From Heliocidaris erythrogramma (taxonomy: Eukaryota > Echinodermata > Echinoidea > Camarodonta > Echinometridae): a stretch of DNA of 64,000 bases. Shown in pieces: positions 54,792-64,000 of this stretch (its first letter is position 1; each line of letters opens with the position of its first letter). The DNA is taken from contig CM046864.1 of NCBI GenBank assembly GCA_025617745.1, positions 32,369,239 to 32,433,238 of the forward strand, in the 5' to 3' direction. Both the position numbers and the translations under genes were made by a program. The notes under the pieces were generated by a model. It saw nothing but the letters and a program-made list of their open reading frames with translations. It was not told the origin of the DNA and ran no database searches.

Positions 54792-57786
54792 ACGTTTCAA
54801 AAGCTAAGTTGGTGTGTTCCCACGAGATCAAAACTTCGGCTTTTGCATAGAGTCTAGCTTATCAGTATCGTTCTATACTTACCATATTATGATTACTTTT
54901 TTTGTTCACAAATCGCATTCTTCATTAGCTGGGGAAAAAGCTTACTTTCTTAATAGTTCCTTTATTCATTAATATTCCACAGCCCACCTGTATAAATGGA
55001 CTGTACTTCAGGTACAGAGCACCTTATGTTTTTGTACGATTTTGTCTTTTATGATTCATTTATTTATTTTTTATTATTCATTTTTATTTCTACACATTTT
55101 TTGGACGCACAATATCTCCAAAACGGCTGATTCATTTTTTTTTCAAATTTGGTACAATGGTAGATATGGTTATTGTCTCAGCACAGAAATTTCTTCAACA
55201 TAGTCAATGCATTGTGACGTCATCTAGGTGCGCAAACATGTAAAATGCTTTTATAATTATGGTCTATAATTGATTCTAAAGTTGATTTCACATCATTTTG
55301 ACATTTTAAGACACTGTACTGTGCACGCGTCAAAGCTGATATGTAGGAACATGCCTACTTCATTCATCAATATTATTACTCTATCGCATTTCAAGAATTT
55401 CACACCCCACCTGTATAGTTGTATTTGTTCAACTCTAGTTTATTGCATTGGCGTCAACGTCAATGCTTTGTTCTTGTTCGTGTTCAAAATTCTTCTTCTT
55501 TTTCCATTTCATTTCAAATTTCGTATGCATGTACTTTGGCATCCCTTCTAGGTCAGTGAACTCGTTTTCCGAAATCACTCATGCATGACCGTCCAGGCGC
55601 CATTTTGTCCGTTTTGGGGCCATTCTCATGCCTCTTGTGCTCCTTGCCTATCTTCACTATCCGACATCCTACAGACTTCTAACAAACTGCTCTAGATAGT
55701 CCAAGAGTTGCTCTTTTACATTCTAATAAAAACTTAATACGACAAATTCCATCTTCACACTGTACTGTAAATTTAAGTGCGAAATCGGCTATATTGAAAC
55801 ACGCTAATTTTTTTGAAATATTCAATCCCGAATATTAAAAATGCCTATAAATTTCTCATATCAAATCATATTTGTCTCAAATTTTTACCGTGTCTTGGTC
55901 TTGTCGATGCAAACATTTCTGCCAAATTCCATGCATTTCTGATTAGGAATTATATAAACAGCGCCCTCTAAACATTTCACAACGGCTCTCTTCATGTGGC
56001 TGCATCTCCTTCATACCTCGGTAAACCCGTACCCTTTTTTTTGGGGGGGGGGGGGGTTAGATATACCCTTTTCAGCCAATTAAAAAAAATATATACCTTA
56101 TCAATGACCGACTTTAAGAAAATTGCTCGTGAATCACAATATTTACATAAATGCCGAAATAAAGTCAACTTGCTCTAATTTTGCGAAAGTTTAACGTACA
56201 TCATTGAAATTTGGTGGGTATGTGTATTTATGTATTCGAGAACTGGCAGCCAAATTTGGTCGAAATCGATGACGTCATCCTGAAGATATTGCGCAAAAAC
56301 CTTAATTCACTATGTATTACATAATATTGCATTTTATGTAACAGAAACAAATACTACAATTGGATCATATTTTCCACTGTATCTTATGATTTTGTAATGC
56401 TTATAATCATAATTCAAATTGCTGCAATGACAAAATTCCCGATGAAATCCACATCTGTGGCAGACCCCTTATTTTTGATAAAAACTGTGTTTAGACATGT
56501 TAGAAGGAAAATGATTAATGAGCAAAATAATACTTAATTTGTCTGATGCAATCCGATGTTAACAGAGAGTGTGTGGGAAGGGGTGCGTGCGTGTGTGTGT
56601 GCGCCCATCTGTGTAATTCACTGATAGGCTACTGGTTTGATTGCTTGAAGATACTTCACATGATACGCCTTCCATCCCCTGCCTTTAAAATACGCAGGTG
56701 CCAAGCCCTACACGGCTCATTGTATCGTATGCAGCATTTGATAAGGGCCTCTCTATTTTCCACAATTCGTCTCAATTTAAAGTTGATTTTATTGGACCTC
56801 TAATACGCTTTGTCAACCAGGCATTTTTACAAAATGTATTTCTATACAATAAATTCATTGTGAATTCACAAATCAAAAGAAAGCATTTAACCCATATTTC
56901 TATGGTTTAAACACTGGCTTCTCGCCGGGGTTCAAAACGGGTCGCTGTCCACAATCAATTGGCGGTAGAGAAGAATGAGATAGAGATAGATCGTTTCGGG
57001 TCTCTGACAATATACATTTTTCCCAATACCATGACTACCAGTCAAGAGGGGCCTACACTCTCAATAGGTCTGCAAAAATGCATTTATTAGTTTACCTACC
57101 GTGAATTTCGAAGTCACACACCAACATTGTACAATTGAAATTCCAATGTTGAAAGGAAACAAACTCGGCATCTCGTTCAGGCTGGCCAGCTTTTGTGAAT
57201 AGCATGGATTTTATGCGGTCAAATCTCATATGGTGTGATTATTTTCAGACAGCATTTAACAAACTATGGGCCCCTCTATTTTCACGGTTCGTTTTATTTT
57301 CAGATTGGTTTTATTGAAGCTCTAATGTATGCAGGTGCAATAATTTGGAATGATCTCCCCCAAGGGGCTATAAAATACAACATCACTTGATAGTTTTAAA
57401 TGTAATTACATGAAATTATTCTTAAAAGTAGAATATATCTTGATCCTTATTTCCATATTTTTGTACGCAGTATTATAAATCTATGTCCATGTATATATGT
57501 ATATATCCCTTCTGCTAGATTATTTTAAAATTCATGCTTTTTAATATTCATGCTTTTTATCGTCAGGACCATGATGAAAAACAGTTTTAACTGACCTTGT
57601 CATCCTGAGTAAATATGTTTGAATAAATAAATAAATAATATGCTTTAATTGTCAACCAGGCAAGTTGTTTACAAATTTATTTCCATACAATAATTTCCTT
57701 TTCAATTCACGATAGAAAGAAAATATTCCCATATGTGTCTATGGTTTAAACGTTGGCGTCTCGCCGGGGGCCAAGAATGGCCAGGA

Positions 57787-58109
57787 CTAGTGAGCTTTCG
57801 AATGTGTGGCCTTGAACGCCGTCCTAGATCTTCCCAGCGACAAGTGGACTGCTTTGTGTTAGCTGCATACCGTGCTTTGTGCAATAACGGCTCACCCGTC
57901 CACTGGCTTCTCCCTCGTCCACTCGTCAGATCGAGAACTCGTCAAAACATGGTTTTGCCGTCTTCTCTAAAACGTGAACCTCGCTTCACCCATTGTTAGC
58001 TTCATGCTTCACCTATATACTTTGTATGCAGTCAACACAAAGCAGTCCATTGTCGCTGGGAGGATCTAGGACGGCGTTATAGTTGACACATCCGAAAACT
58101 CCTTAATGT
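57787..58109. repeat. Fold-back element with ~70-90-bp arms
   Basis: GAACGCCGTCCTAGATCTTC with GCGACAAGTGGACTGCTTTG at 57818-57860 pairs with CAAAGCAGTCCATTGTCGC and GGATCTAGGACGGCGTT at 58038-58078. Weaker pairing continues outward to about 57787 and 58109. The plus-strand frame across it is not regarded as coding. Confidence 0.65.
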
Positions 58110-59028
58110 CCATAGTCAATTGGCGGTAGAGAGGAAGGAACTAGAGATATAGTCTAGTCGGAAATGGGGGTTGCCGTACACCATCGAGATACATTTTACA
58201 AAGCAAGTTTTTTGTAATGCCTGAAGTGTCTAATTATTGTTAGGTGGGCTGTACTTCAAGTACTGACCACGATTTTTTTTCCCTTTATTATTAGGCTTGT
58301 CAAATGTATTCAAATTTGGTACGATGGTAGATATGGTGAATATTTCAGCACAGAAGTTTTTTTTTTCAAACAGTGACGTCATCTAGGCGCCATTTTGTAA
58401 AAATCCAACATATACTATATCTCGCCAATGGACAGTCATAACATAACCATATTTGGCATGATGCAAGTTAATTAAAAGTGCAATTAATTGAACGTAAGGT
58501 GCGTGCGTGTACGTACGCGTCGGTGAAGTTGCGCAACTAATTCAGCCGCATCGTATCCATCCCAGGCCAAGGCACGATAAAATCAACGAAAAGACCGCTA
58601 TCTGCTCCCATTAAAATACCTCAGTGGCTCCGTACAGTAAATATTGTGCTATACAATGCACTGTATATAATTTTTTTAAAAAGCATAGCTTAGGCATAAC
58701 TTCCATAATATACAAAAAAATCCGTTTACGGGAAAACAGACTCAATAAAAATCTTCCTTTTGTTAGAAATTGAACCTCCGTTTTCTAAAATGCACGGGAA
58801 GTTTATTTTCCTTTTTAGCCAAATAATATTCTATTTCCTTTTGTTTTTTAACAAATGATTTGAAAGCAGTAATATTAGGTAAATCATTGTAGAACTTACA
58901 TATATAAATGTAGTATTTCACCAGTAAAATAAGATTACAAATTTATCTGCAGGTATGTTTCATTAAAAAGTTGAATTTTCTCCTATCTGACCGAGGGATA
59001 CCAAAATCTAAAATTAACTCCTCAAATA

Positions 59029-60581
59029 CACTGTTGGTCATAATGGTAGCATAATTTTTTTTCGACCTTTCGTACACTATTGACAACAATACGAGTCATT
59101 TTTTTTTTGCAAAATAAAGCTTATATCTTCACCGATTTTATTGATAAATCTGTTCTCAACATATGAAATAAAAAATATAAGACAAAAATTAATTCATACA
59201 AACTTTATACACTGGTTTAAACCACTTTTGACAAACACAATCATCCAGACCTTGGATTCCTTGAAAAAATGTATCGTTTTTGGTAAATGTTTAACCATGA
59301 TAAGTTTATCGTGAAAAATAAAATCTTGGGATCTTTTGATGATTGAAGGGAAGTGTTCCTCTTTTTAATCTTGTTGGGTCACTTAGTACCTGGACATTTT
59401 GAGGATGATTGTTTCTCTCATTGATGGCACGGCCCAATGCATCCCAGGCGTGCTCAATGGGGGTTCATGTCGGGGGAACAGGCAGGCCAAGGCATCTGCT
59501 GCACGTCCTCTGCGTCAAGGAATTCCCTCACCAGACGTGCCCTATGTGATCGAGCGTTGTCGTCTTGGAGCTGAAAGTTATTGCCATATACTCTTCTCGC
59601 GTATGGAAGACAATGGCGTTCCAGGATATCGCGGTACACGACGGCGTTGACGTTTCCTTCAGGTGCAGCCAATGGCGTTTTTCCGCCATAATGTATTCCG
59701 ACCCATACCATCACTGAGCCTCCACCTGCTTGATTGGTTTCCTGGACACAGTCATTACGGAGGTTCTCGCCCCACAATCGTCGAACCCTCTGCCTCCCAT
59801 CGGTGCGGTCAAGGATGTACCGGCTTTCATCAGTGAAGATTACATGGCGCCAGTGACCAAGCTGCCATCCCCTGTGCCTCCTAGCCCACTGGAGTCGAGC
59901 AACCCGGTGGCGAACAGTGAGACGTGGAACCTTGGTCATTCGCCGAGCTCTGTAGCCATGTTGGACAAGTCTCCTGTTTACGGTTTCCCGTGAAACCTTC
60001 ACTCCGAAGTGCCTCCTCCACAAGTGGCAAAGACGACTGGCATTCTCCGGTTCCTACGGCACATGTTCAGCAGTTGACGGTCATCCCGTGCGGATGTTCT
60101 TCGTGGTCGACCTGTAGATCTCTCTGGACTCAAAGTACCCGCCTCTCGATGTCTTCTGAGGATGCGGCACACACAACTCTGCGATAGTCCAAGAATATCT
60201 GCAATCTGGGCCTGTGTCCGTCCATTCCGTCGGAGTGCAAGGACCCTCTGACGAATTGCCGTTGGGCGAGGCATAGTGTAAGGAATCAATGTACCAAATT
60301 TGGTAGGAATTGATCAAGCTAACTCTGAAAACGGGCTGTTAACACACGTAGGCTTTCTGCACGAAATGGACAGCAAAACAACAGCAGAAAGGAGGCTCTG
60401 CCTTTCATAGCACCAAACAATAAGATTGGAATGTTTCACTTGACCGACTTTTACCTCGACAATACAAAATCATTATGTAATCAATGAACCTGGTCAATAT
60501 ATCTATTTAGGCTTTTAAATATGATTAAATCAACGGATGACTATGAAAATACGAATTATGCTAACATTATGACCAACAGTG
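59029..60581 (-). mobile_element. Tc1-like transposon, 1553 bp, TA target
   Basis: Ends CACTGTTGGTCATAATGGTA and CATTATGACCAACAGTG form inverted repeats of about 28 bp with one mismatch. TA flanks at 59027-59028 and 60582-60583. The empty site CTCAAATAGTTTATGCCC is present at about 52928-52945 in copy 1 of the segmental duplication. The length is normal for Tc1. It encodes one broken transposase. Confidence 0.95.
59400..60289 (-). pseudogene. Tc1-like DD34E transposase, two frameshifts
   Basis: Begins MIPYTMPRPTAIRQRVLALR; helix-turn-helix QAQIADILGLSQSCVCRILR, then the linker GRPRR, a frameshift near 60020, then WRRHFGVKVSRETVNRRL, VIFTDESRYILDRTD (first Asp), GGGSVMVWVGIHYGG, NFQLQDDNARSHRA (second Asp) and WPACSPDMNP. 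A single extra C near 59457 shifts the frame. In the corrected frame an IEH follows, whose Glu is 34 residues after the second Asp, giving DD34E. Transposases of this kind cut and paste at TA. After about NVQ (59390) the usual C-terminal end is not recognisable. Inactive. Confidence 0.93.
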
Positions 60582-61512
60582 TAGTTTATGCCCAGGAAGA
60601 GGAGGGTTCAATAAATCAGAAATTACAGAAACATTCTTATCATACCAAGTTTCATAATAAAAATACCTTTTAGATTTTGATCGGATTAATCTATTAAACC
60701 ACAGTTATTGACAAGCTCCTAGCTCAGAAAATTTACAATTAAATGATTCTACAGTGCCATATTCCCTGTAATTTTACCAAGTACGTAAAGAATCTGCTAT
60801 TTGGGAATTACCCAAAGAGCGTAAAACTGTTTCCGGGGCATTTGCTTTCCATAAAATAGGAGGGTGTCTATGAAATTTTTCCAACACTGATATTTCAATT
60901 AATTTCCATAGTGACTCGAACTTATCGTCAAGTAAGCATTTGACCCAAGTGATTTTTTTGAGCTAATGCATATGCATAAGTGTCAATCATTTTTAGTCCA
61001 CATTGAATATAATCATTGTACATACATTTTCTCTTCACCCTGTCATTACCACCACTCCAAATAAATTTAAAAAACAAATTCAACTCATTAAAAAATTTCT
61101 GTGGTATCTTGATGCTGAGCACAGAGAAAAGATATAATAGTTGAGGGAGAACAAGAGATTTGATTACACAGACTTTACCCATCAAAGAAAGATTTCTCAT
61201 TCGCCAACAGTTTACGGTCTGGATCTTTCGTTTTAACCTTTCTTCATAATTCATATCAAAAATCAATCCCAAATTCAGCGAGAAATTGACTCGCCAGTAT
61301 CGAAAAATAGAGGTCCTCCGTGTGATTCCCTAACTTTGTAAGGGAAGTTCTTGACATCCTCTCTTAGAGCTAGTCCAAATTGCTTCAGTTTTAGTCAAAT
61401 TATTTTTACATATCTACCAAATTTACTCAAAATATCAAACAAGGAGTTAAAAGAATCCCTTTACCCATCTACAAAGCACACCGAGTCGTCAGCAAATAAT
61501 GACAATTTCACT

Positions 61513-61917
61513 TCATGATTTTTTTATTTGTATCCCTTTAACTTGCTCACTTTTCCGAATAGATAAGGCCAAGATTTCAATGACAAATGGTGTAATGGGA
61601 CATCCCTGAAATATACCTTTTTGCATGCAAATGCGATTAGATAAACATCCATTATTCATGACATAGGTCTGTCGTGCCGAATACAGAGTCTTCATCCACT
61701 CAATAAATTTAGGACCAAAGTTGAAACATTTTAGAGTTTGAAATAAGAAATTATGGCTAACACTATCAAATGCCTTTTCAATATCGAGTAATATTATTGC
61801 ACCTGGAATTTCATTTGTTTGAGTATGTTCAATAATGTCAAAAATTAATCGTATATCATTACTAATGTTTCTGTCTTTTAGAAAACCAGATTGATCTGTG
61901 TAAATTAGATCATGCAT
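61513..61917 (-). pseudogene. L1-like reverse transcriptase, copy 2
   Basis: Same 134-residue peptide as 54254-53850 (motif A LLDIEKAFDSV, motif B GIFQGCPITP), followed by the same stop and by LFADDSVCFVDG at about 61480-61500. Amino-acid identity between copies is complete over this stretch, so the duplication is recent relative to the decay of the LINE. Confidence 0.9.
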
Positions 61918-62124
61918 AGATTGTTTTATACGGTTTGCAAAACATTTTGCTAGTATAATCCACGGTCAATAATGTAATATGTCGATAATTCTTAATTAAT
62001 AAAGGGTCTTTGTGATACCACCATTCCGCTGAGACATAGACAACAAACCGTTCTGTAAGGAATAATTGTATGAATCCATTAACATATCGCTAATATCCGG
62101 CCAAAATATTAAATAAATTCTATC

Positions 62125-63741
62125 GGCAGGTCCGTATTGATTATGACAAAAAGGTCCACTTTTGCCCAAAACGACCCACCCCTTTAGAAATCCTGGCTAC
62201 GGGCCTGCACGTTGCAAAAGCTAAGTTGGTGTGTTCCCACGAGATCAAAACTTCGGCTTTTGCATAGAGTCTAGCTTATCAGTATCGTTCTATACTTACC
62301 ATATTATGATTACTTTTTTTGTTCACAAATCGCATTCTTCATTAGCTGGGGAAAAAGCTTACTTTCTTAATAGTTCCTTTATTCATTAATATTCCACAGC
62401 CCACCTGTATAAATGGACTGTACTTCAGGTACAGAGCACCTTATGTTTTTGTACGATTTTGTCTTTTATGATTCATTTATTTATTTTTTATTATTCATTT
62501 TTATTTCTACACATTTTTTGGACGCACAATATCTCCAAAACGGCTGATTCATTTTTTTTTCAAATTTGGTACAATGGTAGATATGGTTATTGTCTCAGCA
62601 CAGAAATTTCTTCAACATAGTCAATGCATTGTGACGTCATCTAGGTGCGCAAACATGTAAAATGCTTTTATAATTATGGTCTATAATTGATTCTAAAGTT
62701 GATTTCACATCATTTTGACATTTTAAGACACTATACTGTGCATGCGTCAAAGCTGATATGTAGGAACATGCCTCCTTCATACATCAATATTATTACTTTA
62801 TTGCATTTCAAGAATTTCCTACCCCACCTGCATAGTTGTACTTGTTCAACTCTAGTTTATTGCATTGGCGTCAACGTCAATGCTTTGTTCTTGTTCGTGT
62901 TCAAAATTCTTCTTCTTTTTCCATTTCATTTCAAATTTCGTATGCATGTACTTTGGCATCCCTTCTAGGTCAGTGAACTCGTTTTCCGAAATCACTCATG
63001 CATGACCGTCCAGGCGCCATTTTGTCCGTTTTGGGGCCATTCTCATGCCTCTTGTGCTCCTTGCCTATCTTCACTATCCGACATCCTACAGACTTCTAAC
63101 AAACTGCTCTAGATAGTCCAAGAGTTGCTCTTTTACATTCTAATAAAAACTTCCATCTTCACACTGTACTGTAAATTTAAGTGCGAAATCAGCTATATTG
63201 AAACACGCTAATTTTTTTGAAATATTCACTCCCGAATATTAAAAATTCCTATAACTTTCTCATATCAAATCATATTTGTCTCAAATTTTTACCGTGTCTT
63301 GGTCTTGTCGATGCAAACATTTCTGCCAAATTCCATGCATTTCTGATTAGGAATTATATAAACAGCGCCCTCTAAACATTTCACAACGGCTCTCTTCATG
63401 TGGCTGCATCTCCTTCATACCTCGGTAAACCCGTACCCTTTTGCTTGGGGGGGGGGGGGGGGGGTTAGATATACCCTTTTCAGCCAATTAAAAAAAATAT
63501 ATACCTTATCACTGCCCGACTTTGAGAAAATTGCTCGTGAAAATCACAATATTTACATAAATGCCGAAATAAAGTCAACTTGCTCTAATTTTGCGAAAGT
63601 TTAACGTACATCATTGAAATTTGGTGGGTATGTGTATTTATGTATTCGAGAACTGGCAGCCAAATTTGGTCGAAATCGATGACGTCATCCTGAAGATATT
63701 GCGCAAAAACCTTAATTCACTATGTATTACATAATATTGCA
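62125..63741. repeat. Right part of copy 2, non-coding
   Basis: Near-identical to 54710-56331. Differences are small indels (for example AATACGACAA missing near 63150) and the length of a G-run (63447-63464 against 56041-56054). No supported gene. Confidence 0.9.
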
Positions 63742-64000
63742 TAATGTGCTTATTTTAAATGGCGAGCTAGTCGCAGTAGGCTCACAATGACCGCAATAAA
63801 ATTTCCTCGTCAGGGATACAAAAAACGATACATGGTCAGCACAGAATAATTTCAGTAAATCGCGATTGAAGTCGGGTGGTTATACGGATCCTGCACATGC
63901 ATTACACGTATTGTCTATGGGGCAAAACTTCCAACTAATGACAAAATTTGTCTAATCACATTGCTTTTAAGAATTTTTCATTAGCTCGACTGAGTAGAGC
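63742..64000. other. Sequence beyond the segmental duplication
   Basis: Unrelated to what follows copy 1 at 56332. No gene seen. Confidence 0.4.

Larger units (their letters stand above)
51302..56331. repeat. Segmental duplication, copy 1
   Basis: Starts with a 219-bp segment (51302-51520) repeated at 56332-56550 and ends ATTACATAATATTGCA, as does copy 2 at about 63741. It contains an L1-like LINE fragment (52390-54360), a poly-G/C-bearing element (54627-54790) and a long stretch (54710-56331) nearly identical to 62125-63741. Relative to copy 2 it lacks about 56551-56696 and 56842-58105. Confidence 0.9.
58900..62030 (-). mobile_element. L1/Tx1-like LINE fragment, copy 2, with Tc1-like insertion
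   Basis: Copy of 52390-54360 in the second half of the segmental duplication. It lacks the segment equivalent to 52396-52863 and is interrupted at 59029-60581. A 114-codon piece (61272-60928) is open here but not in copy 1: RKIQTVNCWRMRNLSLMGKV, LLYLFSVLSIKIPQKFFNEL, FFKFIWSGGNDRVKRKCMYN. This is the conserved W..R.L.L.GK..VIK.L.LP...Y....I..P region that follows the L1 reverse transcriptase. Confidence 0.85.
56332..63741. repeat. Segmental duplication, copy 2
   Basis: Direct repeat of 51302-56331, longer by the Tc1-like insertion and by segments absent from copy 1, but lacking about 52396-52863 and about 54460-54708 of copy 1. The LINE part 61253-62093 looks identical or almost identical to 53590-54430, and 62125-63741 to 54710-56331. 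Confidence 0.9.

Noticed and set aside
55270-55551. 93-codon ORF duplicated at 62687-62968
   Set aside because: Its similarity to the second copy is due to the segmental duplication; no motif, and T-rich composition.
57733-57999. 88-codon ORF with Arg-rich peptide
   Set aside because: Lies within a fold-back element; openness follows from its GC-richer arms.

Overview
The window is AT-rich eukaryotic nuclear DNA. It looks like an intergenic or heterochromatin-like region of a marine invertebrate. A deuterostome such as an echinoderm is my best guess, from the type of tRNA-derived SINE, the Penelope-like element and the L1/Tx1-like and CR1/L2-like LINE remnants. That taxon is inference. I found no convincing complete host gene. 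Nearly all recognisable coding sequence is broken transposon ORFs, and the rest is tandem repeats, fold-back elements, microsatellites and long C or G homopolymers.

Layout. 1-7.3 kb: dispersed-repeat mosaic, a tRNA-like sequence inside an inverted-repeat element (2790-3150), a 15-bp minisatellite (3.7 kb) and a TACCCCC minisatellite (6.65-7.19 kb). 8.5-14.5 kb: a Penelope-like element (PLE) broken at a TA by tRNA-bearing inverted-repeat elements (family B), then a giant imperfect palindrome (about 9750-13882) whose arms carry two opposed copies of a Cys-rich ORF and repeated AGGTCA motifs. Two small DNA elements each sit in only one arm. 14.6-19.1 kb: one exon-like ORF, a polypurine tandem array and a diverged ~190-bp array. 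19.8-36.4 kb: two tandem-repeat families (26-bp TR2, ~160-187-bp TR1) present in opposite orientations on the two sides of LINE fragments, more tRNA-like elements, and a triple nest (TR2 array, then palindromic element A, then element B). 36.8-47.1 kb: two copies of a ~90-bp array, a CR1-like LINE fragment, a long degenerate L1/Tx1-like LINE containing a full SINE, and a CR1-like endonuclease fragment. 48.8-51.3 kb: microsatellites and a long fold-back element. 51.3-63.74 kb: a tandem segmental duplication carrying the same L1-like LINE twice. The second copy has received a Tc1-like transposon at a TA site whose empty form is visible in the first copy.

Relations between parts. Nested insertions, TA, TTA, TTAA and 8-bp target duplications, and pairs of filled and empty sites let the order of several events be read directly: PLE before B; the giant palindrome before its two single-arm insertions; TR2 before A before B; the segmental duplication before Tc1. 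The least explained structures are the giant palindrome with its doubled ORF, and DNA-transposon-like elements that repeatedly carry tRNA-like sequences with Pol III-type internal boxes.
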